From PNKC01 sp039917655 (GTDB lineage: Bacteria > Chloroflexota > Dehalococcoidia > Tepidiformales > Tepidiformaceae), in NCBI GenBank assembly GCA_039917655.1, contig JBDSJC010000261.1, positions 1 through 30,048 on the forward strand: 30,048 nucleotides of DNA. The letters are read 5' to 3'. Made by a program: the position numbers and the translations under genes. Of this stretch, positions 10,276-18,161 are shown piece by piece; within the stretch, counting starts at the first letter, position 1; each line of letters begins with the position of its first letter. The notes under the pieces are model-generated. The model made no database searches. It had not been told where the DNA came from and saw only the letters and a program-made list of their open reading frames with translations.

Positions 10276-10782
10276 CTACAGTTCGCTGGCGGGTGCGGCC
10301 GCGGTGCGTACGAATGTCTTACCGGTCCCAACGAAGACTTCGAGGGTGCGGCCCCGCGTCCCGCCCACGTCTACCGCGGACGGCGATATGCCGTGCTGCT
10401 TCAAACGTTCCCTGATAGCTTCGGCGTTTCGCTCGCCGATCTTGAACTTTTCAGCGCTCGCTGGCCCCAGCACGGCCGCCCCTCCGGCCAGCTTCATGAC
10501 CAGCCGGCGGGGGAGCGCCCCACCCTCGCAGAGCCTCTTGATCAGCAGGTCGATGCCCGTGTCGGCAAAGCGTGCCGGCTCACGTGGGTCGGCCGCTTTG
10601 CCCGCGGAATCCGGCAGAAGGACGTGGGCCATCCCACCTAACTTTGCCTGAGCATCGAAGGCCGTGACGCCAATGCACGAACCCAGCCCGTAGGCGACGA
10701 GCACTTCGTTCGGGTCCTGGCTGATCGCGATCTGGCCGATCCCGACCGACACGCGCCGGGCGCTCGGAGGCGGTGAGGTCAT
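10276..10782 (-). CDS. cheD: Chemoreceptor glutamine deamidase CheD
   Basis: Deamidates receptor glutamines to glutamates and, in Bacillus and Thermotoga, binds CheC and stimulates its phosphatase activity. The 168-aa protein has the catalytic Cys-His pair: C36 in YGLGSCIGV and H53 in GGMAHVLLP. The typical MKLAGGAAVL and IGERNAEAI segments follow. It overlaps cheC by ATGA, so CheC and CheD are probably made in step, which fits the known CheC-CheD complex. No MCP substrate gene is in the window. Confidence 0.95.
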   Translation of the reverse strand: MTSPPPSARRVSVGIGQIAISQDPNEVLVAYGLGSCIGVTAFDAQAKLGGMAHVLLPDSAGKAADPREPARFADTGIDLLIKRLCEGGALPRRLVMKLAGGAAVLGPASAEKFKIGERNAEAIRERLKQHGISPSAVDVGGTRGRTLEVFVGTGKTFVRTAAAPASEL

Positions 10783-11378
10783 GCCGCCAAACCTTCGATC
10801 CGGCCCAGGCAGGCCGGGTCCGGGGCGACGATCAGGAGACCAGCCGTCTTGCCGCTTCGGTCCTCGAAAACGGTGTCGATCATCACTACTTCGGCTCCCT
10901 CCGAGAGCATTTCAGCGTAAATCGATTCGACCAGGGCGCTCGCCATGTCGTTGACGATCGTCGGCGGACTGGGATGGAGGCTGAGGTTGACGCGATCTGC
11001 CAACGCATTTACGAACGCCGAACCGACGATATTGCCAAGCTCCCCGATCGCGGACTGCGCGAACTCGTCCGGTTCCGTGGTGGTACCCGCCGCCTGACCG
11101 CACATCAGGTCAACGCACTCCAATGCGCGCGCCACCGGGAACAGCAGCATCACGTGCCCGGTGATGTCTCCCGCGATGGAAAGATAGGCGCCGAGGACGA
11201 TACTCTCGTCGCCTCCGACTGCATCGCAGGCGTCCGCCTTCGTGCCCGTGCGGACGCTGGGCACGTGGATCACGATGTCCTGACCCATGAGGCCGCTGAG
11301 GCCGCGACCGGCGCGGATTGCGCCGTCCCGGGCGACCACCGTAAGAGCCTCAACAAGCCGTGCTGCGGAATCAAGCAT
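10779..11378 (-). CDS. cheC: CheC-type CheY-P phosphatase with one recognisable active site
   Basis: A 199-aa member of the CheC/CheX/FliY phosphatase family, which shortens the life of phosphorylated CheY. The catalytic pattern [D/S]-x3-E-x2-N is intact once, S109-AIG-E113-LG-N116, followed by IVGSAFVNAL. In classical CheC the pattern also occurs near the N-terminus (EIGNIGAGNA-like); here the matching stretch ARDGAIRAGRGLS has lost both the Glu and the Asn. It therefore appears to be a single-site enzyme. AAGGA lies 9 nt before the ATG. It sits 36 nt after cheA and overlaps cheD by 4 nt. Confidence 0.88.
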   Translation of the reverse strand: MLDSAARLVEALTVVARDGAIRAGRGLSGLMGQDIVIHVPSVRTGTKADACDAVGGDESIVLGAYLSIAGDITGHVMLLFPVARALECVDLMCGQAAGTTTEPDEFAQSAIGELGNIVGSAFVNALADRVNLSLHPSPPTIVNDMASALVESIYAEMLSEGAEVVMIDTVFEDRSGKTAGLLIVAPDPACLGRIEGLAA

Positions 11379-11414
11379 GGTTTCGTCCTTCCAAAAATAA
11401 GGAGCGGAATCGCC

Positions 11415-13520
11415 TCAAGCCGAAACGGCTATCCGCGCCTGTTCGTTAATCAAGCTTGCAGTGTCCACGATGAGCCCGAGGGTGCCATCCCCGAGGATGG
11501 TTGCGCCGGTCAGCCCCTTGTGGTTGCCCACAAGTTCGCCCAGCGATTTCACTACCACGTCCTGTTCGCCGAGCAGCTGGTCCACCACAAAGGCCACCCG
11601 CCGCTCGCCGTGTTTTGCTGCAACCACGAACCTCGTCGCCACCAGGCGGCGCGGCCGAGCATCGCCCAGCGCAGTCGCCAGCTCCACCATCGGCAGCAAT
11701 TGCCCTCGCAGGCGAAGCGTCCGTTGGCCGTTTACGGAATCGAGGTCCGCGTTGTGTTCGGCCAGCACCTCGGTCACCGAAACGAGCGGGATGGCGTACG
11801 CGGTGTCGTTCGCTATCACCATCAGGGCCTTCGTCGTGACAAGCGTGAGCGGCAGCTGAATGACAACCTCGCTCCCCTCGCCTCTCGTGCTTTTCAGCGT
11901 GATCTGTCCGTTCAAACGCTCGATATTCGTGCGCACGATGTCCATACCAACACCTCGGCCGGAGACGTCCGACAGCGTCTTCGCTGTCGAAAGGCCTGGG
12001 AAGAAAATGTACTGGAGCACCTGCTCCTCGGTCGCGTTTTCCGCGATCTCTCGTGAAAGCAGCCCCTTTTCAACGACCTTGCGGCGCAACGTGGCGGTGT
12101 CGATCCCCTCGCCGTCGTCTTTGACCGAGAGGTAAATGTAGGTCTCCTGGTTCCAGGCGGTGACCGAAACAACGCCAGTTTCAGGCTTCCCCGCGGCGCG
12201 GCGCTCCTCCGGCGTCTCAATCCCGTGGTCAACGGCATTGCGCAAGATGTGCACCAGCGGGTCAGAGATCTCTTCGATCACCGAGCGGTCCAGCTCCGTC
12301 TCTTCACCAGCGGTGGTCAGCTCCACCTTTTTTCCGCACTTCGCCGCCACGTCACGGACAAGCCTCGGCAGCCGTGTCAACACCGAACGCACGGGCAGCA
12401 TGCGGCTGCGCATGATCTCTTCCTGCAACTTGTCGGTGACGCGCGCGAGGTGCGTGGTGGTCTCTTCGAAGTTGTCTGATAGTTCCGTAAGGTTGGCGGA
12501 CTTGAGCAAGCCGGTGAGCTGTTGCCGCACCTGTTGCAGCCGTGTGCGGTCGATCACCAACTCGCCGACGAGGTTCATGAGCCCGTCCAGGCGCTGGACA
12601 TCGATTCGCACGGACTGCGCAGCCGGCTTTTTCGGTCTGGCGGCGTCCGCGGGCGCGGGACTCCTGTCGCTTTCTTCGACGAGCGTGAGACTCGGCCGCC
12701 TTGTGTCTTTGGGCACGGGGGGAGCGCCGCTAACGGTGATCGGCGCGCTCAGCTCGTCGATCGAAAGGATGCGGAGCGATGTCGACACGTCCGAGACGTT
12801 CTCCAGCGCAGACTTCAGCTGCTCTTCGGCGTGACTGCTGGCGAAGATGCAAACGAGCGAGAACTCGGTCGCCCCGGCTTCGACCGAGGCGCGTTCCGGC
12901 CAACTGGCGTGGACTGCGCCGAGTTCGTCCAGTTCTTGCAGGACCTGGTAGCAGCGGATTGAAGGGAGCTGGCAATCGGTGTCGATTGCGAATTCGGCGA
13001 AGAAGACCGTCTCTCCGTCCTTAAGTTCGGCGTGAACCGCGGCGATCGCCTCCGGTGTCATCAGATAGCTTGCGCCAGTGTTCTCCGCCACGGCTGTCGC
13101 GCTGACGACGCGGTCGCCGGCTTCGAGGACCGCGTGGAGGTTCGCCTCCAGCGGCGACGTATCAACGCCGGCGTCGATTCGCGTCACCACTTCGTGGGCG
13201 AGGATGCACAGGGCGTCGAGAGCGGCAAGGAGCGCGTCCACCATCTGGGTGGTCGCTTGCTTCTCGCCCTGGCGAAGGGCATCCAACACCGTCTCCATGG
13301 CGTGTGTCAGCCCGGCCATCTTCTTGTGGCCAATCGTCGCCGCTGATCCCTTGAGGGTGTGGGCAGCGCGGAAGACCTTCTGGACCAGCTCCGGATCCGG
13401 CTCCCCTTCAAGCTGCACAAGGCTGGTATCGAGGAGTTCGAGCTGCTCCTCGGCCTCCTCGGAGAACAGCTTGATGTCTTCGTCGTCCAGGTCGAACTGG
13501 AGGCGATTTCCCAGTGCCAT
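11415..13520 (-). CDS. cheA: Chemotaxis histidine kinase CheA
   Basis: The central kinase of chemotaxis: it autophosphorylates in response to receptors and passes phosphate to CheY and CheB. The 701-aa protein has all five domains: P1/Hpt with H54 (AAHTLKGSA); a P2-like region at about 130-280; P3 dimerisation (RLDGLMNLVGELVIDR); the P4 ATPase with N-box HILRNAVDHG, DDGEGID and GRGVGMD; and a C-terminal CheW-like P5. The ATG at 13520 is chosen because GAGGAG lies about 10 nt upstream; a GTG at 13559 would add 13 residues. It follows cheW by 63 nt and precedes cheC by 36 nt. Confidence 0.96.
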   Translation of the reverse strand: MALGNRLQFDLDDEDIKLFSEEAEEQLELLDTSLVQLEGEPDPELVQKVFRAAHTLKGSAATIGHKKMAGLTHAMETVLDALRQGEKQATTQMVDALLAALDALCILAHEVVTRIDAGVDTSPLEANLHAVLEAGDRVVSATAVAENTGASYLMTPEAIAAVHAELKDGETVFFAEFAIDTDCQLPSIRCYQVLQELDELGAVHASWPERASVEAGATEFSLVCIFASSHAEEQLKSALENVSDVSTSLRILSIDELSAPITVSGAPPVPKDTRRPSLTLVEESDRSPAPADAARPKKPAAQSVRIDVQRLDGLMNLVGELVIDRTRLQQVRQQLTGLLKSANLTELSDNFEETTTHLARVTDKLQEEIMRSRMLPVRSVLTRLPRLVRDVAAKCGKKVELTTAGEETELDRSVIEEISDPLVHILRNAVDHGIETPEERRAAGKPETGVVSVTAWNQETYIYLSVKDDGEGIDTATLRRKVVEKGLLSREIAENATEEQVLQYIFFPGLSTAKTLSDVSGRGVGMDIVRTNIERLNGQITLKSTRGEGSEVVIQLPLTLVTTKALMVIANDTAYAIPLVSVTEVLAEHNADLDSVNGQRTLRLRGQLLPMVELATALGDARPRRLVATRFVVAAKHGERRVAFVVDQLLGEQDVVVKSLGELVGNHKGLTGATILGDGTLGLIVDTASLINEQARIAVSA

Positions 13521-13583
13521 GCCCAGTGGACTCCTCGCTGGATAGTGGAAGGACCGCACCGCGGGCCTCGATGCGAATCTGGG

Positions 13584-14090
13584 CTAGGCGGCGGCTGCGC
13601 CGGACTCTGTGCCGCTAACGGCGCCCGAGAGCAGGCCATCGAGGTCCATCAGCGCGACCAACCGGTCGTTGAGCTTCGCGACGCCACGCAGGTAGGTATT
13701 CTCAGCGACGCTCACAATGCTATTCGGACGTTCCACCTGGTCGGCAGGGATGCGCAGCACTTCGGACACCGCATCAACGATGAAGCCAACCATTCCATTG
13801 GGACTGCCGACGACAACGATGCGCGTTTCCGCGGTGTGTTCGTTGGTCGCCACTCTGCAGCGGCGCCGCAAGTCGATGACCGGCACGACCCGTCCGCGGA
13901 GGTTCGTAATTCCTTCGACCCATGGGTCCGAACCGGGAATCGGCGTGATGGATTGCATTCTCACGATCTCCTGGACGGACTGGATGTCGAGCGCGTAGAA
14001 CTCGTCAGCGAGGCGGAAGATTACGACATGCTCCTCTCGGCCAGGGCGTGAATCAGACAGCGGGGCTTGATCGTTTGACCTGGCGGCCAT
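13584..14090 (-). CDS. cheW: Chemotaxis coupling protein CheW
   Basis: The adaptor that links CheA to chemoreceptors in signalling arrays. The 168-aa protein is one CheW domain (about 20-155) with the family's ITNLRGRVVPVIDLRRR signature, preceded by a polar N-terminus and followed by an Ala/Gly-rich tail. The ATG at 14090 has AGGAGG about 8 nt upstream. It is the first gene of the seven-gene operon. Its leader holds a hairpin (14114-14131) whose loop is complementary to this ribosome-binding site; see findings. Confidence 0.95.
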   Translation of the reverse strand: MAARSNDQAPLSDSRPGREEHVVIFRLADEFYALDIQSVQEIVRMQSITPIPGSDPWVEGITNLRGRVVPVIDLRRRCRVATNEHTAETRIVVVGSPNGMVGFIVDAVSEVLRIPADQVERPNSIVSVAENTYLRGVAKLNDRLVALMDLDGLLSGAVSGTESGAAAA

Positions 14091-14113
14091 CGGCGGAATC
14101 CTCCTGGCGTAGC

Positions 14114-14131
14114 GGTCACAAGGAGGTGACC
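14114..14131 (-). promoter_or_regulatory. Hairpin in cheW leader with anti-Shine-Dalgarno loop
   Basis: On the cheW transcript GGTCAC-CUCCUU-GUGACC forms a perfect 6-bp stem with a CUCCUU loop. The cheW ribosome-binding site AGGAGG lies about 10 nt downstream, so loop and site could pair. The structure is seen in the sequence; regulation is inference. Confidence 0.4.
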
Positions 14132-14271
14132 GGCGGCTGCACTAGGCTACGGAGCAACCCTCTCCCGGCGTTAGTGGGCAACGCCCCAAATGCCCGTGGG
14201 AAACTCCCTCATGCCTCCGAGGGGATCGAGGGAGCGCCGCCCGGCGAGATAGGGGGAGACTCCCATAGGCT

Positions 14272-14279
14272 GCCGATAG
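14272..14279 (+). promoter_or_regulatory. Possible flagellar sigma-28-type -10 element upstream of fliM
   Basis: GCCGATAG differs at one base from the sigma-28 -10 consensus GCCGATAA and lies 37 nt before the preferred fliM start. A TAAA -35 box at the expected 15-nt spacing is absent, so support is weak. Confidence 0.22.
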
Positions 14280-14316
14280 TTTTCTAGAGAGACTGGTGGC
14301 ACCACGGGAGGTACGG

Positions 14317-15363
14317 GTGGGAGCTGAAAACGCCGTCCTGAGTCAGCGCGAAATCGACGCGTTGTTGAACGCCGATGCCAGCTATGCTGGGCCGGACTCA
14401 TTCGTTGCTGTCGCCCCTCAACTGCGAAAGGAATCCGCCAGGCGGGTCAAACCGTACGACTTTCGCCATCCTGAAAAGCTTTCGAAAGAACAGATCCGCG
14501 GGCTTCAGATCATTCAGCAGGGCGTCGCTGGAACGCTGGCCGCCTCGTTCTCCGGGCGTCTTCGGGCGCCTGTCGAAGCGCGCTTGAGCGCGCTGGAGCG
14601 CGGGATCTATGAGGAGTACGTCACCCAGATCGGGACGTCCTCGATCGTGGTCACCATCGATATGAACCCGCTCCAGGGCTACGCAGTCGCGGCCTTCGGG
14701 ATGGACGTCGCCTTCGGGATTATCGACCGCCTCCTCGGCGGCAAGGGCAAGCGCAGCGCGAAGGCGATGAACCGTGACCTGACGGACATTGAAATCGCCC
14801 TCATCCGCCACATCGGCATGGACATCGCCCGTTCGCTCATTGAACCGTGGGCGCGAGTCACCGAGTTGGTGCCGGACGTGACCGAGATCGCCGCCGGGCC
14901 GCAAGTCCTCCACGCCATCCCGCCCCCTGAATTCGTCATTACCGCCTGGTACGAAATGCGCTTCGCCGAACAGATCGGCGGCATCTCGCTCTGCTTTCCG
15001 CTTACCATCCTTGAACAGATCCTGCCGAAGCTTACCGGCCAGAGTCTCTTCGAAAACCGGCCGAACCGCTTGCTCAGCGAAGAGGCGCGCGTCCAATCCG
15101 AACAGCTCTTGCCGATGAACGTGCTGATGCGCGCGATGCTTGGGCACACCCGCGTGGATGCTGGCGACATCGCCAACCTCCAGCCCGGGGACGTCATCCT
15201 GCTCGAGCGGGAGGTAGACGAACCTGTGCGCGTGATGATCGGCAACTGCGAGCGTTTCGCCGGCTTCGTCGGTACGCGCGGCAGGAAGCTGGCGCTACAG
15301 CTTTCCGGTGTGGTTGACGATGATGGTTGGGTGAAGCCTTTCGAGGACCATTTAGATGAGTAG
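14317..15363 (+). CDS. fliM: Flagellar motor switch protein FliM
   Basis: The C-ring protein that receives CheY-P and sets the direction of flagellar rotation. The 348-aa protein begins with the CheY-docking motif LSQREIDALL (8-17), then a FliM middle domain (about 30-230) with the family's FRHPEKLSKEQIRGL segment, and ends with a SpoA/FliN-like domain (about 265-340). The preferred start is GTG at 14317, with GGGAGG 5 nt upstream and the docking motif at the very N-terminus as in other FliM proteins. GTG at 14296 would add 7 residues and has a poorer site. It is isolated from other flagellar genes and diverges from the che operon. The next gene overlaps it by 8 nt. Confidence 0.93.
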   Translation: MGAENAVLSQREIDALLNADASYAGPDSFVAVAPQLRKESARRVKPYDFRHPEKLSKEQIRGLQIIQQGVAGTLAASFSGRLRAPVEARLSALERGIYEEYVTQIGTSSIVVTIDMNPLQGYAVAAFGMDVAFGIIDRLLGGKGKRSAKAMNRDLTDIEIALIRHIGMDIARSLIEPWARVTELVPDVTEIAAGPQVLHAIPPPEFVITAWYEMRFAEQIGGISLCFPLTILEQILPKLTGQSLFENRPNRLLSEEARVQSEQLLPMNVLMRAMLGHTRVDAGDIANLQPGDVILLEREVDEPVRVMIGNCERFAGFVGTRGRKLALQLSGVVDDDGWVKPFEDHLDE

Positions 15364-15706
15364 CGCGCCGCCCGTCCGCGCGGTCCTCATGTCGTCTGAA
15401 ATCATGACCGGCGGCACCGGATTCCACAGGCTCGTTTTCAAAGTCGATGGTGGGCGGATGGGCATGTCTAATGTCACCGTCATGATCTCTCAGGACGCCC
15501 ACCGCAAACTGGCGGCTCAGATGGCGCGTGCGCGCATCGGCCAGGTGGAAAAGCTAGAGCTGTTGAAGACCTGGGCGCGCTGGGAGATCGCCTTACGCTA
15601 CAACGAACTCGGCACCATTCCGCTCACCGTGACGATCACCGCCCGCGATGTCGATGATTTCGGCGCCTACGCTTCAGACCTTGGCCGTACCCTCCAGGTG
15701 GGTTAG
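15356..15706 (+). CDS. Protein of unknown function, coupled to fliM
   Basis: A 116-aa soluble protein with no family I recognise. It starts inside the end of fliM (8-nt overlap), with GAGGA about 9 nt before the ATG, so it is almost certainly translated from the fliM transcript. The sequence is balanced and globular: beta-rich ends (HRLVFKVDGG; IPLTVTITARDVDDF) flank a charged helical centre (HRKLAAQMARARIGQVEKLELLKTWARWEIALRYNELG). There is no signal peptide or membrane segment. A link to the flagellar switch or to che signalling is inferred from the overlap only. Confidence 0.75.
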   Translation: MSSAPPVRAVLMSSEIMTGGTGFHRLVFKVDGGRMGMSNVTVMISQDAHRKLAAQMARARIGQVEKLELLKTWARWEIALRYNELGTIPLTVTITARDVDDFGAYASDLGRTLQVG

Positions 15707-15787
15707 GGCCACGCCGGCCAACGCGGGACCCCGCCGGCAAACCATCATCGCCTTCGCTATGCCGTTCGCGCGCCGCGCGATAGGATC

Positions 15788-16042
15788 GTGGGCGTGACAG
15801 CACGACAGCCCCGCCGCGCCCGCCGCCGCGCCGCCCCCGCGGCCTCGCTTCCCCGGCCCACGAGCACCAGCACTGGGTCCAGCCTCGGCGAATCCGCGGG
15901 CGTGCGCTCTGCCGCCACGCAGCACCACCGCGAACACCATGTCACCAGGGACTACAGCCACATCCACCGGGACCTTCTAACCGTGCTGGGTATCGGCGTC
16001 GTGGTCATCGCCTTCATCGTCGGGATGTCGTTCGTCGTTTAG
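15788..16042 (+). CDS. Small C-terminally anchored membrane protein
   Basis: An 84-aa protein with a basic, Ala/Arg/Pro/Ser-rich N-terminal half and a single hydrophobic helix at the extreme C-terminus (about 65-83), directly after the charged DYSHIHRDLL. This is a tail-anchored layout with the N-terminus in the cytoplasm. Two in-frame GTG starts exist: 15788, and 15794, which has AGGA 8 nt upstream and is preferred on spacing. Its stop overlaps that of the convergent DnaJ-like gene by 3 nt. The function is unknown. Confidence 0.55.
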   Translation: MGVTARQPRRARRRAAPAASLPRPTSTSTGSSLGESAGVRSAATQHHREHHVTRDYSHIHRDLLTVLGIGVVVIAFIVGMSFVV

Positions 16043-16809
16043 CGCAGGTTCTGGTAGGCGAAGTAGATCGCCACACCCGCCGCCACCAGGCCGTAGAGCG
16101 CTACCCTTGGGTCCACAAAGAGCAGCTGCATCGACCAAGCGATGGCGATCCCGAAGATCGCAAAGCCCACGACCATCGGCCCTCGCTTGCGACCGGTGGC
16201 CAACTCCATCATCCGCGTAAATGCGTACCCCAGACCCGCTCCTACGAAGATCGAAAAGAAGCCGACGCTGAACGGCAGGAGGATGAAGCCCCAGATCAGC
16301 CCCATCGCCACTCCGCCGACCACTGACGCGGTAGCGGCCCGCGCCATCACCCCGTTCGTCATGGTGTAGACAGGTGACTTCGCGATCCGTGCGCAATCGC
16401 GGCAACGCGCCCCTACTGGCGTTTGGATCAGGCACTTTGGGCAGATCGGCTTTTCGCAACGGCTGCAGCGCAAGGCCGTCTGTACCCCCGGATCGCGGGG
16501 GCAGGAAACAACGCCTTTCGGCCAGGTGGTTGGCGTTTCGCCGGGCTGCTGCGGACTGGCCGAAACTGCGGGGGGTGCGCTCTTCATCCCGCGCGACCCA
16601 TCGTACTGCGCCCGCCGCTCGGGGTTTGAAAGCACGGCGTACGCCTGGTCGAGGTCCCGGCGCTTTTCTCGAACGGCCGGATCTGGGTCGGCGCCGTACT
16701 TCTTGCTGAGCCCCTGATAGGCGGCTTCCACCACCTCCGCCGCAGCCGAAGGGGCTACCTGGAGAGTCTCGTAAAAATCATCCACGCTCGTTCGGTCTTT
16801 CGTGTTCAT
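16039..16809 (-). CDS. J-domain-like membrane protein with zinc-finger, HPD motif missing
   Basis: A 256-aa protein with three parts. Residues 11-70 match a DnaJ J-domain (DFYETLQVAPSAAAEVVEAAY; AYAVLSNPERRAQYDG), but the HPD tripeptide needed to stimulate DnaK is replaced by a GADPD stretch (39-43). Residues 103-139 form a B-box-like cysteine cluster (C103, C115, C118, C123, C126, C136, C139), probably zinc-binding. The C-terminal 100 residues hold three or four membrane helices. It is the last gene of the rny-ymdB-PHP-fabZ run, 45 nt after fabZ. It is likely a membrane protein with a degenerate J-domain used for docking rather than chaperone stimulation (inference). No clear ribosome-binding site is seen. 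Confidence 0.8.
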   Translation of the reverse strand: MNTKDRTSVDDFYETLQVAPSAAAEVVEAAYQGLSKKYGADPDPAVREKRRDLDQAYAVLSNPERRAQYDGSRGMKSAPPAVSASPQQPGETPTTWPKGVVSCPRDPGVQTALRCSRCEKPICPKCLIQTPVGARCRDCARIAKSPVYTMTNGVMARAATASVVGGVAMGLIWGFILLPFSVGFFSIFVGAGLGYAFTRMMELATGRKRGPMVVGFAIFGIAIAWSMQLLFVDPRVALYGLVAAGVAIYFAYQNLR

Positions 16810-16854
16810 CTGTGGATGATCGTAGCGCGCCGAAGGTAAAGACGTGGGGCACCG

Positions 16855-17304
16855 CTATTCGGGCAGTTCGGCGGACAGGTCCACCAGCGCAAACGAGATC
16901 ACGCCCTCTGCCGCCAGCTTGCCCTCGACAGTCGCCTTGACGCGTCCTTTGCCGATCGGGCCGCGCATCTTGTCCAGCGTGAATTCGAGCCGGAGCTGGT
17001 CTCCTGGCACCACAGGCTTGCGGAATCGCATACTTTCGATGCCGCCAAAGAGCGGCGTCTTCCCGGCCATCGCCACGCCCTTCAGCAGCGATACCGCGGC
17101 CACCTGGGCAAGGGCCTCGACGATGAGTACGCCTGGCATCACTTTACGGCCCGGGAAGTGACCTTCGAAGAACCACTCGTTCGCGGTCACGTTCTTGATC
17201 CCCACCGCGCTCCGCCCTTCCTCAATCTCGATGATGCGATCAACGAGCAGGAACGGGTAGCGGTGCGGGATGATCTGCTCGATCTGGTCGGCTTCGATGA
17301 TCAT
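16855..17304 (-). CDS. fabZ: (3R)-hydroxyacyl-ACP dehydratase FabZ
   Basis: Dehydrates 3-hydroxyacyl-ACP to trans-2-enoyl-ACP in type II fatty-acid elongation. The 149-aa protein is a single hot-dog domain of normal length, with IIPHRYPFLLVDR (11-23), catalytic H49 in GHFPGRKVMPGV and catalytic E63 in VEALAQVAA. The start overlaps the PHP gene stop by 1 nt (TGATG), so translation is coupled. It sits among RNA-metabolism genes with no other fab gene in view, so its place here may only reflect shared growth control. Confidence 0.96.
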   Translation of the reverse strand: MIIEADQIEQIIPHRYPFLLVDRIIEIEEGRSAVGIKNVTANEWFFEGHFPGRKVMPGVLIVEALAQVAAVSLLKGVAMAGKTPLFGGIESMRFRKPVVPGDQLRLEFTLDKMRGPIGKGRVKATVEGKLAAEGVISFALVDLSAELPE

Positions 17305-18161
17305 CAGGCCCTCTTCGCACCGGTGTTCGCGCCGCGCCCTTCGAGGAACGTCACGAAGCGATGCACTTCTTCGTCCGGGAACGGGATATCCCCGATCTCG
17401 CGGTCGTCGGGGTTGCCAAGGCCGTGGTAGTCACTGCCGCCCGAGGTGGCGAGCCCAAGCGTCGCCGCAAGGGTGCGATGCTTCTCGACGGTTTCCGGGT
17501 CGTACTGCTTGTAAAACGTTTCGATCCCGTCCAGGCCCCAGCCAGCCAGTTCCGTCACCGCCGCGGGATAGTCCTCACCGATGTAGATCGCGTGAGCGAC
17601 GAACACCACACCACCGTTTTCGTGGATGGTCTTGATCGCGTCGGCGGGTTCCAGCTTTTCGCGATTAACGTCGGCCGCCTTGCCGTTGCCGAGCCACAAG
17701 TCGAACGCTTCCTGCACGCTGGCGACGAAGCCGCGTTCAACCAGCGCTCGCGCCACGTGGGGCCTACCGACGGTCGCCTCGCCCGCAATCTCCATCACGC
17801 GGTCAACTTCAATCGGCATGCCGTTGGCGCGAAGGATCTCCACGATCTTGTGCGTTCGGCCGATCCGCCCCGCTCGCTGCCACGACAGGAACTCCTGAAG
17901 CGGCTTCGAGGCGATGTTGATCCCGAAGCCGAGCAAATGGACGTCCGATTTCCCGAGGTCGGTGCTCAGCTCAATCCCCGGGATCAGCCGCAAACCGAGG
18001 CGCTCTGCCGCTTGGCTCGCCTCGGCAAAGCCTTCGGTCGAATCGTGGTCCGTCAGGGACAACGTCCGCACACCGTGCAACGCGGCAGTTTCCATAACCC
18101 AAGTTGGCGTGTGGACGCCGTCCGAGGCCGTGCTGTGCAAGTGGAAGTCGCCAATGGCCAT
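17304..18161 (-). CDS. PHP-domain metal-dependent phosphoesterase (TrpH/YciV-like)
   Basis: A 285-aa protein of the PHP family closest to TrpH/YciV (RNase AM), which removes phosphate from 3',5'-bisphosphonucleosides or trims RNA 5' ends. The metal-binding motifs are all present: FHLHSTASDG (6-15), LTDHDS (36-41), GIE (62-64), the His in SDVHLLGFG, GRPHVARAL, VAHAIY and GGSDYHG. It overlaps ymdB upstream and fabZ downstream by 1 nt each (TGATG at both junctions). The surroundings (RNase Y, YmdB) fit a role in RNA or nucleotide turnover; the exact substrate is inference. Confidence 0.87.
   Translation of the reverse strand: MAIGDFHLHSTASDGVHTPTWVMETAALHGVRTLSLTDHDSTEGFAEASQAAERLGLRLIPGIELSTDLGKSDVHLLGFGINIASKPLQEFLSWQRAGRIGRTHKIVEILRANGMPIEVDRVMEIAGEATVGRPHVARALVERGFVASVQEAFDLWLGNGKAADVNREKLEPADAIKTIHENGGVVFVAHAIYIGEDYPAAVTELAGWGLDGIETFYKQYDPETVEKHRTLAATLGLATSGGSDYHGLGNPDDREIGDIPFPDEEVHRFVTFLEGRGANTGAKRA

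Larger units (their letters stand above)
14091..14316. other. Structured spacer between divergent cheW and fliM
   Basis: 226 bp without a gene. It contains the cheW-leader hairpin (14114-14131); a 6-bp stem GGCGTT/AACGCC with a 7-nt loop (14167-14185); a 7-bp stem CTCCCTC (14204-14210) with GAGGGAG (14228-14234); and an imperfect 23-bp direct repeat (14198-14220 and 14254-14276, 17 of 23 matching). The promoters of both transcripts must lie here. No known riboswitch was recognised. Confidence 0.6.

Noticed and set aside
10773..12056. A 427-codon plus-strand open frame across cheC and cheA
   Set aside because: It has no family-like segments and lies antisense to well-supported che genes; His/Arg-rich shadow composition.
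14091..14316. A known riboswitch (for example for cyclic di-GMP) in the cheW-fliM spacer
   Set aside because: The conserved aptamer sequences could not be found on either strand; only simple hairpins and a direct repeat are present.
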